DNA from: a virus
Reading direction: 5' to 3' (one strand)
IMG/VR virus record: IMGVR_UViG_3300028374_000002
Coordinates: 62,001-126,000 of that record
Length of the DNA: 64,000 nt
Shown: in pieces, positions 1-8,218 of the stretch
Position numbering within the stretch: position 1 is the stretch's first letter
How the letters are laid out: each line of letters begins with the position of its first letter
Made by a program: the position numbers and the translations under genes
The notes under the pieces: model-generated
The model's database searches: none
What the model was told of the DNA's origin: nothing
Seen by the model: the letters and a program-made list of their open reading frames with translations, nothing else

Positions 1-155
1 CTGATAGCTTTATGATAGAAGACTTTGTAGATTATGAAATAGTCAGAAACAGAGATACTGTTATGCTAGATAGGCTTCAAACTTTTATAAGAGATAACGA
101 TTTAGAAATGCCTGATTTGGAAGAAATTAAAAAAGAATATAAAATAATAGAATAG
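1..155 (+). CDS. LRR-array paralog, C-terminal end only (cut by window edge)
   Basis: Only the last 50 codons are visible (reading frame from base 3, TAG stop at 153-155). They encode the C-terminal domain shared by the nine following genes: a DSFMIEDF segment, DYEIVRNRDTVMLDRL, then a charged tail ending YKIIE. The next copy begins one base after the stop. The gene starts outside the window, so its repeat number is unknown, and the array extends further to the left. Function unknown. Confidence 0.9.
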   Translation, partial: DSFMIEDFVDYEIVRNRDTVMLDRLQTFIRDNDLEMPDLEEIKKEYKIIE

Positions 156-156
156 A

Positions 157-888
157 ATGAAACATATAAAACCTTATAAAATATTCGAGAATAAAAGTCC
201 TAACTTCCCAACTACAAGAGAGGAAGTTATACAAGTGTGTGAAAAGTATGAAATAGAAAATTATACCATAAACGATGATTTAAGTATTGGTGTTGATGGT
301 AGTGTATATTTAGAGAAGAAAAAATTAGAATACTTACCACTTAAATTTAATTATGTGAGTGGTACATTTATATGTTCTAGTAATAAATTAAAGTCATTAG
401 AAGGTTGTCCACAAACAGTAAGTGGTAGTTTTTATTGCTTTAATAATAAACTAGAATCATTAGAAGGTAGTCCACAAACAGTAAATGGGGATTTTTATTG
501 CTTTAATAATAATTTAAAAACATTAAAAGGGTGTCCACAAACAGTAAATGGTAATTTCAGTTGTGACAATAATGAATTAAAATCATTAAAAGGTTGCCCA
601 CAAACAGTAAATGGTAATTTTGGCTGTAAAGATAATGAATTAAAAGACTTAGAACATTTTCCAGAAGTAAATGGTATTATAGACATAAGGGGAAATCCAG
701 TAAATCTCTTAACATATACCTTTATCAAAAATGCTGATAGCTTTATGATAGAAGATTTTAACGACTATGAAATAGTTAGAAATAGAGATACTGTTATGTT
801 AGATAGATTAAAAACCTTCATAGAAGGATTTGATTTAGAAATGCCTAATTTGGAAGAAATTAAAAAGCACTATAAAATAATAGAATAA
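157..888 (+). CDS. LRR-array protein, 243 aa, 4 repeat modules
   Basis: First complete member of the array. Layout: a leader MKHIKPYKIFE (1-11); a conserved N-domain containing TTREEV and YTINDDLSI; four 21-residue modules of the pattern LxxLxGCPQTVxGxFxCxxNxL; a capping half-module with HFPEVNG; and a C-domain with ADSFMIEDF and DYEIVRNRDTVMLDRL. The module spacing and Leu/Phe/Asn placement fit a leucine-rich-repeat solenoid, so a binding role is likely, but no ligand or enzyme function is visible. The leader resembles the N-termini of several unrelated proteins in this window and may be a capsid-targeting peptide (inference). Bases 157-364 are identical to 3953-4160 in another copy. Confidence 0.88.
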   Translation: MKHIKPYKIFENKSPNFPTTREEVIQVCEKYEIENYTINDDLSIGVDGSVYLEKKKLEYLPLKFNYVSGTFICSSNKLKSLEGCPQTVSGSFYCFNNKLESLEGSPQTVNGDFYCFNNNLKTLKGCPQTVNGNFSCDNNELKSLKGCPQTVNGNFGCKDNELKDLEHFPEVNGIIDIRGNPVNLLTYTFIKNADSFMIEDFNDYEIVRNRDTVMLDRLKTFIEGFDLEMPNLEEIKKHYKIIE

Positions 889-890
889 AC

Positions 891-1622
891 ATGAAACACA
901 TAAAACCTTACAAAATATTTGAGAGTGCTGAGCCTAACTTCCCAACTACAAGAGAAGAAGTTATAAAGGTATGTAGAAGATATAAAATATATAGCTACAC
1001 TATTAATGATGATTTAAGTATTGATGTTGATGGTGATGTTGAATTATATAGTAAAAATTTAGAATACTTACCGCTTAAATTTAATTATGTAAATGGTTAT
1101 TTTAATTGTGATTATAACAACTTAAAAACATTAGAAGGGTGTCCACAAACGGTAGATGGGGTTTTTGATTGCTCTCAAAATGAATTAAAATCATTAAAAG
1201 GTTGCCCACAAACAATAGGAATGGATTTTTATTGTAGCTTTAATGAATTAGAAACACTAGAAGGTAGTCCATCAGTAGTGAATGCTAATTTTCTATGTGA
1301 TGATAATGAATTAACGACATTAAAAGGTTGTCCACAAACAGTAAGTGGTGGCTTTAACTGTAAATTTAATAAATTAACAGATTTGGAACACTTCCCAGAA
1401 GTAAATGGTATTATAGCCATAAGGGGAAATCCAGTAGATTTATTAGTACATACTTTTATCGAAACTGCTGATAGCTTTATGATCGAAGATTTTGTAGATT
1501 ATGAGATTGTTAGAAATGGTGATACTGTTATGTTAGATAGACTTCAGACCTTCATTAGGGATAACGATTTAGAAATGCCTAACTTGGAAGACATCAAAGA
1601 ACACTATAAAATAATAGAATAG
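891..1622 (+). CDS. LRR-array protein, 243 aa, 4 repeat modules
   Basis: Same domain order as its neighbours, with the stop of the previous copy two bases upstream and no ribosome-binding motif between them. It has four modules. The second (CPQTIGM) and third (SPSVVNA) depart most from the consensus, so this copy has diverged internally while keeping the 21-residue register. Its N-domain is also among the more divergent (ESAEPN, then CRRYKIYSY). The C-terminal domain carries RNGDTVMLDRL rather than RNRDTVMLDRL. Function unknown; solenoid binding protein by inference. Confidence 0.87.
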   Translation: MKHIKPYKIFESAEPNFPTTREEVIKVCRRYKIYSYTINDDLSIDVDGDVELYSKNLEYLPLKFNYVNGYFNCDYNNLKTLEGCPQTVDGVFDCSQNELKSLKGCPQTIGMDFYCSFNELETLEGSPSVVNANFLCDDNELTTLKGCPQTVSGGFNCKFNKLTDLEHFPEVNGIIAIRGNPVDLLVHTFIETADSFMIEDFVDYEIVRNGDTVMLDRLQTFIRDNDLEMPNLEDIKEHYKIIE

Positions 1623-1623
1623 A

Positions 1624-2229
1624 ATGAAACATATAAAACCCTATAAAATATTCGAGAGTGTTAGTCATAACTTCCCAACTACAAGAGAGGAAGTTGTAAA
1701 AGTGTGTGAATATTACAAAATAGAAAATTACACTATTAATGATGATTTAAGTATTGATGTTGATGGATCTATTGGCTTATATAATAAAAATTTAGAACAC
1801 TTGCCACTTAAATTTAACTATGTAGATGGTGGTTTTCATTGTAATCGTAATAAATTAAAATCATTAGAAGGTTGTCCAAAAACAGTAAATGGTGATTTTT
1901 ATTGCTTTACTAATGAATTAGAGACATTAGAAGGTTGTCCGCAAACAGTAGGTGGTGATTTTTATTGCTTTACTAATGAATTAAAAGACTTAGAACATTT
2001 CCCAGAAGTAAATGGTAGAATAGATATAGAGGAAAATCCAGTAGATTTATTAGTACATACTTTCATTGATAATGCTGATAGCTTTATGATAGAAGATTTT
2101 AACGACTATGAAATAGTTAGAAACAGAGATACTGTTATGTTAGATAGGCTTCAAACATTTATTAGAGATAACGATTTAGAGATGCCTAATTTGGATAACA
2201 TTAAAGAACACTATAAAATAATAGAATAA
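1624..2229 (+). CDS. LRR-array protein, 201 aa, 2 repeat modules
   Basis: The shortest complete member. It carries only two full modules (CPKTVNG and CPQTVGG) between the N-domain and the HFPEVNG cap. The two-module length (201 aa) against 222, 243 and about 349 aa in other copies shows that length changes in steps of 21 residues, meaning whole modules are gained or lost. It starts one base after the previous TAG. The last 70 or so bases match the 3' ends of the copies at 2902 and 4687. Function unknown. Confidence 0.87.
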   Translation: MKHIKPYKIFESVSHNFPTTREEVVKVCEYYKIENYTINDDLSIDVDGSIGLYNKNLEHLPLKFNYVDGGFHCNRNKLKSLEGCPKTVNGDFYCFTNELETLEGCPQTVGGDFYCFTNELKDLEHFPEVNGRIDIEENPVDLLVHTFIDNADSFMIEDFNDYEIVRNRDTVMLDRLQTFIRDNDLEMPNLDNIKEHYKIIE

Positions 2230-2230
2230 A

Positions 2231-2899
2231 ATGAAACATATAAAACCTTATAAAATATTCGAGAGCAATAGTCCTAAATTTCCAACTACAAGAGAGGAAG
2301 TTATACAAGTGTGTAAAAAGTATAAAATAATAGATTATACTATTAATGATGATTTAAGTATTGATGTTGATGGTGATGTTGAATTATATAGACAAAGATT
2401 AGAATATCTACCACTTAAATTTAATTATGTAAGTGGTAATTTTAATTGTTTTGTTAATAAATTAAAAACATTAGAAGGTAGTCCACAAACAGTATTTGGA
2501 TATTTTAACTGTGGTGGCAATGAATTAAAATCGTTAGAAGGTAGTCCACAAACAGTAGGTGGGCGTTTTAATTGTTATTTTAATGAGTTAGTATCATTAG
2601 AAGGTAGTCCACAAACAGTAGATGGTGATTTTGATTGTTCCTATAATGAATTAAAAGACTTAGAACATTTCCCAGAAGTAAATGGAACTATAGATATAGA
2701 AGATAATATAGTATATTGTTTAGTATATACCTTTATTAATAAAGCGGATAGCTTTATGATAGAAGATTTTATAGACTATGAAATAGTTAGAAACAGAGAT
2801 ACTGTTATGTTAGATAGGCTTCAAACTTTTATAAGAGATAACGATTTAGAAATGCCTAATCTGGAAGAAATTAAAAAAGACTATAAAATAATAGAATAA
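2231..2899 (+). CDS. LRR-array protein, 222 aa, 3 repeat modules
   Basis: Three modules, all of the SPQTV subtype rather than the commoner CPQTV. The stretch covering modules two and three is nearly identical in DNA to the corresponding part of the copy at 3953, with a single clear difference in the bases coding for the residue after GGRF. The segment after the cap reads IVYCLVYTF, more hydrophobic than in the neighbours. It starts one base after the preceding TAA. Function unknown. Confidence 0.87.
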   Translation: MKHIKPYKIFESNSPKFPTTREEVIQVCKKYKIIDYTINDDLSIDVDGDVELYRQRLEYLPLKFNYVSGNFNCFVNKLKTLEGSPQTVFGYFNCGGNELKSLEGSPQTVGGRFNCYFNELVSLEGSPQTVDGDFDCSYNELKDLEHFPEVNGTIDIEDNIVYCLVYTFINKADSFMIEDFIDYEIVRNRDTVMLDRLQTFIRDNDLEMPNLEEIKKDYKIIE

Positions 2900-2901
2900 A
2901 C

Positions 2902-3951
2902 ATGAAACATATAAAACCTTATAAAATATTCGAGAATAAAAGTCCTAACTTCCCAACTACAAGGGATGAAGTTATAGAAGTGTGTAAAAGATATGGTATA
3001 GAAGACTACACTATTAATGATAATTTAAGCATTGATGTTGATGGTGATGTTGATTTAGGGAGGGTATACTTAGAATATTTACCACTTAAATTTAATTATG
3101 TGAGTGGTTATTTTGATTGTAATTATAATGAATTAAAGACATTAGAAGGTTGTCCAACAACAGTAGGGGGTAGCTTTTATTGCTATGGTAATCAATTAGA
3201 GACATTAGAAGGTTGTCCACAAACAATAGGTGGTGATTTTTATTGTAACATCAATATTTTAGAAACATTAGAAGGTTGTCCACAAACAGTAGAGGGTTAT
3301 TTTGATTGTAGCCATAATGGATTAACGTCATTAGAAGGTAGTCCACAAACAGTAACTGGGGGTTTTGGTTGTTCTAGCAATGAATTAACAACATTAAAAG
3401 GTTGTCCACAAACAGCGGGTAAGTATTTTGATTGCTCTTCTAATAAAAAATTAAAATCATTGAAGGGTTGTCCACAAAAAGTAGAGGGGGATTTTAATTG
3501 TAGTGGAAATAACTTAAAAACATTAGAAGGTGGCCCACAGACAGTGGGTGGTAATTTTCAGTGTTATTATAATAGTTTGGAAACATTAAAAGGTTGTCTA
3601 CAAACAGTAGATGGGGATTTTAATTGTCATTTTAATAAATTAGAAACACTAGAGGGTGGTCCACAAACAGTAAATGGGAATTTTCGTTGTTTTAATAATA
3701 AATTAAAAGACTTAGAACACTTCCCAGAAGTAAATGGTAGAATAGATATAAAGAAAAACACAGTAAATTTATTAGTATATACCTTTATTGAAAATGCTGA
3801 TAGTTTTATCGTAGAAGATTTTAACGACTATGAAATAGTTAGAAACAGAGATACTGTTATGTTAGATAGGCTTCAAACATTTATTAGAGATAACGATTTA
3901 GAGATGCCTAATTTGGATAACATTAAAGAACACTATAAAATAATAGAATAA
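2902..3951 (+). CDS. LRR-array protein, 349 aa, 9 repeat modules
   Basis: The longest member, with nine tandem modules. Module five ends SSNKKLKS, one residue longer than the consensus, which explains the length of 349 rather than 348. Several modules are atypical at the second position (CPTTVGG, CPQTAGK, CPQKVEG, GPQTVGG, CLQTVDG), so repeat expansion here is not a very recent duplication of one unit. N-domain, cap and C-domain are otherwise standard. In an LRR-type fold, nine modules would give a curved solenoid much longer than in the two-module copies. Function unknown. Confidence 0.87.
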   Translation: MKHIKPYKIFENKSPNFPTTRDEVIEVCKRYGIEDYTINDNLSIDVDGDVDLGRVYLEYLPLKFNYVSGYFDCNYNELKTLEGCPTTVGGSFYCYGNQLETLEGCPQTIGGDFYCNINILETLEGCPQTVEGYFDCSHNGLTSLEGSPQTVTGGFGCSSNELTTLKGCPQTAGKYFDCSSNKKLKSLKGCPQKVEGDFNCSGNNLKTLEGGPQTVGGNFQCYYNSLETLKGCLQTVDGDFNCHFNKLETLEGGPQTVNGNFRCFNNKLKDLEHFPEVNGRIDIKKNTVNLLVYTFIENADSFIVEDFNDYEIVRNRDTVMLDRLQTFIRDNDLEMPNLDNIKEHYKIIE

Positions 3952-3952
3952 A

Positions 3953-4684
3953 ATGAAACATATAAAACCTTATAAAATATTCGAGAATAAAAGTCCTAAC
4001 TTCCCAACTACAAGAGAGGAAGTTATACAAGTGTGTGAAAAGTATGAAATAGAAAATTATACCATAAACGATGATTTAAGTATTGGTGTTGATGGTAGTG
4101 TATATTTAGAGAAGAAAAAATTAGAATACTTACCACTTAAATTTAATTATGTGAGTGGTAATTTTTATTGTCATCATAATAAATTAAAATCGTTAGAAGG
4201 TAGTCCACAAACAGTAGAGGGGGATTTTAAATGTGCTTATAATAAATTAAAGACATTAGAAGATAGCCCACAAACAGTAGGTGGGCGTTTTATTTGTTAT
4301 TTTAATGAGTTAGTATCATTAGAAGGTAGTCCACAAACAGTAGATGGTGATTTTGATTGTTCCTATAATGAATTAGAAACACTAGAGGGTGGTTCACAAA
4401 CAGTAAATGGTAATTTTGATTGTTATAGTAATGAATTAAAGGACTTAGAACATTTCCCAGAAGTAAATGGAACTATAGATATGGGGGCAAATCTAGTAAA
4501 TCTATTAGTATATACTTTTATTGAAAATGCTGATATCTTTATGATAGAAGATTTTATAGATTATGAAATAGTTAGAAATAGAGATACTGTTATGTTTGAC
4601 AGATTAGAAACTTTTATAAGAGATAATGATTTAAAAATGCCTGATTTGGAAGAAATTAAAAAACACTATAAAATAATAGAATAA
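3953..4684 (+). CDS. LRR-array protein, 243 aa, 4 repeat modules, mosaic
   Basis: A visible mosaic. Its first 208 bases (3953-4160) are identical to 157-364. About 105 bases (4130-4234) are identical to part of the copy at 6101. The following modules closely match the copy at 2231. This patchwork indicates recombination or gene conversion between array members. The fourth module is GSQTVNG. The C-domain has the variants ADIFMIEDF and VMFDRL. Function unknown. Confidence 0.87.
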   Translation: MKHIKPYKIFENKSPNFPTTREEVIQVCEKYEIENYTINDDLSIGVDGSVYLEKKKLEYLPLKFNYVSGNFYCHHNKLKSLEGSPQTVEGDFKCAYNKLKTLEDSPQTVGGRFICYFNELVSLEGSPQTVDGDFDCSYNELETLEGGSQTVNGNFDCYSNELKDLEHFPEVNGTIDMGANLVNLLVYTFIENADIFMIEDFIDYEIVRNRDTVMFDRLETFIRDNDLKMPDLEEIKKHYKIIE

Positions 4685-4686
4685 AC

Positions 4687-5484
4687 ATGAAACATATAAA
4701 ACCTTATAAAATATTCGAGAGCAATGGGCCTAACTTTCCAACTACAAAAGAGGAGGTTATAGAAGTGTGTAAAAAGTATAAAATAATAGATTATACTATT
4801 AATGATGATTTAAGTATTGATGTTGATAGTTATGTTAGATTAGATAGTAAAAATTTAGAATACTTACCACTTAGATTTAATTATGTGAGTGGTGGATTTT
4901 CTTGTTGTAGAAATATATTAGTATCGTTAGAAGGTAGTCCACAAACAGTAGGTGGTGATTTTGACTGTCAAGGTAATGAATTAAAAACATTAGAAGGTAG
5001 TCCACAAACAGTGGGTACTAACTTTGAATGTTCTTATAATAACAAACTAGAAACATTAGAAGGTTGTCCACAAACAGTTGGTGGTTATTTTGGTTGTTCA
5101 CTTAATGAATTAAAATCATTAAAAGGTTGTCCACAAACAGTAGGTGGTGATTTTGATTGTTTTGGAAATGAATTAAAATCATTAGAAGGTTGTCCATCGG
5201 TAGTTAATGGTAATTTTAATTGTTCTTTTAATAAATTAAAAGATTTAGAACACATATCAGAAGTAAGTGGTAATATAGACATAAGACACAATGTAGTATA
5301 TTTACTGATGTATACCTTCATTGATAAAGCTGATAGCTTTATGATAGAAGATTTTATAGACTATGAAATAGTTAGAAATAGAGATACTGTTATGTTAGAT
5401 AGGCTTCAAACATTTATTAGAGATAACGATTTAGAGATGCCTAATTTGGATAACATTAAAGAACACTATAAAATAATAGAATAA
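4687..5484 (+). CDS. LRR-array protein, 265 aa, 5 repeat modules
   Basis: Five modules; one contains an extra Asn (SYNNKLE), giving 265 instead of 264 residues. The last module is the divergent CPSVVNG type, also found (as SPSVVNA) in the copy at 891. The cap is HISEVSG rather than HFPEVNG, and the N-domain has SYVRLDSK, so both ends of the solenoid differ from other members. Two bases separate it from the previous stop. Function unknown. Confidence 0.87.
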   Translation: MKHIKPYKIFESNGPNFPTTKEEVIEVCKKYKIIDYTINDDLSIDVDSYVRLDSKNLEYLPLRFNYVSGGFSCCRNILVSLEGSPQTVGGDFDCQGNELKTLEGSPQTVGTNFECSYNNKLETLEGCPQTVGGYFGCSLNELKSLKGCPQTVGGDFDCFGNELKSLEGCPSVVNGNFNCSFNKLKDLEHISEVSGNIDIRHNVVYLLMYTFIDKADSFMIEDFIDYEIVRNRDTVMLDRLQTFIRDNDLEMPNLDNIKEHYKIIE

Positions 5485-5486
5485 AC

Positions 5487-6098
5487 ATGAAACATATAAA
5501 ACCTTATAAGATATTCGAGAGTGTTGGTCCTAACTTCCCAACTACAAGAAAGGAAGTTATACAAGTGTGTAATGGGTATAGAATAAAAAACTATACTATT
5601 AATGATGATTTAAGTATCGATGTTGATGGTGATGTTCATTTATATAGTAAAAATTTAGAATACTTACCACTTAGATTTAGTTATGTGAGTGGTGCATTTC
5701 TATGTTATGATAATGAATTAAAAACATTAGAAGGTTGTCCACAAACAGTAGGTAGGTCTTTTTCCTGTTCTAATAATTTTTTAGTATCGTTGAAAGGATG
5801 TCCACAAACAGTACGTGGTAGTTTTAATTGCTCTTATAATAAAATAACAGACTTAGAACACTTTCCAGAAGATAGTCAGGTCATATACATAGAAAATAAT
5901 CCAATATACAATCTAATAAATACGTTTATTTTTAAACCAAAAACTGATAGCTTTATGATAGAAGACTTTATAGATTATGAAATAGTTAGAAACAGAGATA
6001 CTGTTATGTTAGATAGACTTCAAACATTCATTAGAGATAACGATTTAGAAATGCCTGACTTAGAAGAAATTAAAAAAAAATATAAAATAATAGAATAG
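5487..6098 (+). CDS. LRR-array protein, 203 aa, 2 repeat modules
   Basis: Two modules (CPQTVGR and CPQTVRG). The cap is altered to HFPEDSQ, and a short insertion (IFKPKTDSF) precedes the conserved C-domain, explaining 203 rather than 201 residues. The first module pair carries Arg at positions normally Gly. The C-terminal tail has a run of lysines before YKIIE. Function unknown. Confidence 0.86.
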   Translation: MKHIKPYKIFESVGPNFPTTRKEVIQVCNGYRIKNYTINDDLSIDVDGDVHLYSKNLEYLPLRFSYVSGAFLCYDNELKTLEGCPQTVGRSFSCSNNFLVSLKGCPQTVRGSFNCSYNKITDLEHFPEDSQVIYIENNPIYNLINTFIFKPKTDSFMIEDFIDYEIVRNRDTVMLDRLQTFIRDNDLEMPDLEEIKKKYKIIE

Positions 6099-6100
6099 AC

Positions 6101-6832
6101 ATGAAACATATAAAACCTTATAAGATATTCGAAAGCAATGGTCCTAAATTTCCAACTACAAGAGAGGAAGTTATACAAGTGTGTAAAAAGTATAAAATAA
6201 TAGATTATACTATTAATGATGATTTGAGCATTGATGTTGATGGTGGTGTATATTTAAACAGAAGATACTTAGAATATTTACCACTTAAATTTAATTATGT
6301 GAGTGGTAATTTTTATTGTCATCATAATAAATTAAAATCGTTAGAAGGTAGTCCACAAACAGTAGAGGGGGATTTTAAATGTTATTTTAATAAATTAAAG
6401 ACATTAGAAGGATGTCCACAAACGATTAGTGGTAGTTTTAATTGCTCTGATAATTATTTGAAACTATTAAAAGGTTGTCCACAAACAGTAGATGGTAGCT
6501 TTGATTGTTCATATAATAAATTAATATCATTAGAGGATGGTCCACAAACAGTAGGTGGTTATTTTGAATGCGATAATAATAAATTAACTGATATGGAACA
6601 CTTCCCAGAAGTAAATGGTCCTATAATCATAGATGGGAATCCAGTAAACTCTTTAATATTTACCTTTATCAAAAACGCAGATAGTTTTCTCATAGAAGAT
6701 TTCGTAGATTATGAAATAGTTAGAAATGGCGATACTGTTATGTTAGATAGGCTTCGAACTTTAATTAATGATAATGATTTAAAAATGCCTGACTTAGAAG
6801 GTATTAAAAAGCACTATAAAATAATAGAATAA
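6101..6832 (+). CDS. LRR-array protein, 243 aa, 4 repeat modules, last of array
   Basis: Final member of the array; the next gene (stop at 6836) is convergent. Four modules. The first module and its flanks share about 105 identical bases with the copy at 3953. The cap is preceded by DMEHF instead of DLEHF, and the C-domain has DSFLIEDF and RNGDTVMLDRL. No terminator hairpin is obvious after its stop. Function unknown. Confidence 0.87.
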   Translation: MKHIKPYKIFESNGPKFPTTREEVIQVCKKYKIIDYTINDDLSIDVDGGVYLNRRYLEYLPLKFNYVSGNFYCHHNKLKSLEGSPQTVEGDFKCYFNKLKTLEGCPQTISGSFNCSDNYLKLLKGCPQTVDGSFDCSYNKLISLEDGPQTVGGYFECDNNKLTDMEHFPEVNGPIIIDGNPVNSLIFTFIKNADSFLIEDFVDYEIVRNGDTVMLDRLRTLINDNDLKMPDLEGIKKHYKIIE

Positions 6833-6835
6833 TGA

Positions 6836-7108
6836 TTAAATATCACTTAAATCAAAATTTGTTGTTTTTATTTTATAACAATTTGTCCAAAACTCAGTCA
6901 CAAAGTCTATAACAGTATCTGATTTAATTCTATCATTTTTATTTATCTCATTCTTTTCAGTATCACTAGAACATCTTTGGACATCAGCAATACCAGCAAA
7001 GAAGAATATATAAGCTTCTCCAATTTCTATGACATCAGTGTTTTCATAACATTCAAAATCATACTCTACATTTGAATGTCCTTCAATTTCTCTCTTAAAA
7101 TTTTTCAT
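6836..7108 (-). CDS. Hypothetical protein, 90 aa
   Basis: Small convergent gene facing the LRR array. I place the start at the ATG at 7108 (MKNFKREIEG); an upstream TTG would add eight residues read from the A/T-rich leader and is unlikely. The protein has a hydrophobic stretch in the middle (AYIFFFAGIAD), too short and polar-flanked to call a membrane helix with confidence, and an aromatic segment (FVTEFWTNCY) near the end. The N-terminus is loosely similar to the short leader seen on other proteins here. No family recognised. Confidence 0.6.
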   Translation of the reverse strand: MKNFKREIEGHSNVEYDFECYENTDVIEIGEAYIFFFAGIADVQRCSSDTEKNEINKNDRIKSDTVIDFVTEFWTNCYKIKTTNFDLSDI

Positions 7109-7197
7109 AGTACAAATTGTTTTATAAAGCAAATATACAACATATAATATGAAAACCTAATAAATATAGATAATAATTATAAAGGGAGGTGTTTATA

Positions 7198-7207
7198 TTA
7201 ATATATA
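7198..7207 (+). promoter_or_regulatory. Promoter-like decamer TTAATATATA
   Basis: Exact copy of the decamer found upstream of many genes in the window; 96 bases before the start at 7304. The intervening leader contains a small GATT/AATC hairpin near 7258-7272 and nothing else recognised. A purine-rich stretch (gggaggtg, about 7183-7190) lies just upstream but no convincing gene follows it. Confidence 0.45.
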
Positions 7208-7303
7208 CGTTAGCTGTTCACTGCTTATGTCGGATATCATTATGGTGTCTTAAAGATTTGATTAAGAATCAAAGATATAGGTTTAAAAATAAAAAGAATA
7301 ACT

Positions 7304-8140
7304 ATGAAAAAACAAATTTTAAATCCTAAGCCTAATGCTTGGGTCGTATCTTCTAAAGACAAAGGAAGAAAATCGATTAAAAATGGAAAAGTTTATCTAA
7401 AAAATAAAGAAAACTTTGAAATAGAATTATTTAATCCACTAAGTGAAAATATCTTAGCAGATATTAAGATAAATAAGACTTCTATTTCAGAAAATGGACT
7501 CATTGTAAAACCAGGACAAAGAGTATATTTAGACTGCTTTATTGACGACTTAAAAAAGTTTATATTTGAAACATATAATATTGAGGAATCACCAGAAGCC
7601 AAAGAAGCTATTTCTAATAATGGTGTGGTTGATGTATATTTCTATAAAGAAGAAGTGAAACAATTTAACATACCATTGAACCAATATTGGTATGGTGGAT
7701 ATCAGAAATATCCAATTACTTACCCCCATCCCTATCCTTGGTGTACATACACTACTAATACTGGAACGAGTTTTAATTTAAATAGTGGTAATTATACATT
7801 AACTAATAATAGTTCATCTAATTCAACGTTAACTAGTGATGTTCTTGGATTAGATGTAAGTAGTAGTATTGAAACTGGAAGAGTTGAAAGGGGTGATGTT
7901 TCAAATCAAAACTTTCAAAGTGTAGAAATGGATTTCGAAAGCTATTGTATATCTTCTGTTTCTATTATGCTATTACCAGAGAGTATAAAGCCTATTGAAA
8001 TAATTAAAAAGAAAGGTAAATCAAAAAATTCAGATGGTGTTATAGAATTAATAAACAAATTACATAATTTACTTGAAAGTGATGTTATAACAGAAGAAGA
8101 ATTTTCTAATAAAAAGAAAGAACTCCTCAATAGAATATAA
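7304..8140 (+). CDS. Putative virion-associated protein with C-terminal SHOCT-like domain
   Basis: 278 aa. The N-terminal half is beta-rich with the pattern GKVYLKNKENFEIELFNPL, KPGQRVYLD and KKFIFETY, seen in proteins of phages and other large viruses; I infer a structural or decoration role. The middle is low-complexity (Tyr/Pro-rich, then Asn/Ser/Thr-rich). The last 35 residues (LINKLHNLLESDVITEEEFSNKK and following) match the SHOCT short C-terminal domain, a helical oligomerisation motif usually found on bacterial proteins. It stands alone, with a promoter-like decamer upstream and a strong terminator downstream, so it is probably monocistronic. Exact function unknown. Confidence 0.65.
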   Translation: MKKQILNPKPNAWVVSSKDKGRKSIKNGKVYLKNKENFEIELFNPLSENILADIKINKTSISENGLIVKPGQRVYLDCFIDDLKKFIFETYNIEESPEAKEAISNNGVVDVYFYKEEVKQFNIPLNQYWYGGYQKYPITYPHPYPWCTYTTNTGTSFNLNSGNYTLTNNSSSNSTLTSDVLGLDVSSSIETGRVERGDVSNQNFQSVEMDFESYCISSVSIMLLPESIKPIEIIKKKGKSKNSDGVIELINKLHNLLESDVITEEEFSNKKKELLNRI

Positions 8141-8161
8141 ATTAATAATCGAACAGCTATT

Positions 8162-8192
8162 AAAAACCACTATGAACACATAGTGGTTTTTT
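8162..8192 (+). terminator. Rho-independent terminator
   Basis: Perfect 13-bp stem (8162-8174 with 8179-8191) around a 4-base loop, followed by T residues, 20 bases after the stop at 8140. The T-tract runs straight into the promoter-like decamer of the next gene. Confidence 0.85.
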
Positions 8193-8200
8193 AATATATA
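8191..8200 (+). promoter_or_regulatory. Promoter-like decamer TTAATATATA
   Basis: Exact decamer 18 bases before the ATG at 8219, immediately after a terminator hairpin, so new transcription has to begin here. Confidence 0.6.
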
Positions 8201-8218
8201 ATAAAAATAACCATAAAT

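Larger units (their letters stand above)
1..6832 (+). repeat. Tandem array of ten LRR paralogs containing 63-bp coding repeats
   Basis: Ten same-strand paralogous genes lie 1-2 bases apart. In the nine complete copies the central 63-bp (21-codon) module occurs 4, 4, 2, 3, 9, 4, 5, 2 and 4 times, 37 modules in all. The N- and C-terminal domains are conserved between copies while the central block varies. Long identical tracts are shared between non-adjacent copies, implying recombination within the array. Confidence 0.9.

Noticed and set aside
367-6600. Regularly spaced 63-bp repeats could be read as a CRISPR array
   Set aside because: They are in-frame coding repeats without spacers of fixed size, in genes with conserved ends; they encode LRR modules.
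7183-7330. GTG frame after a gggagg sequence
   Set aside because: It would give about 45 residues overlapping the start of the next gene in another frame, with no coding character.
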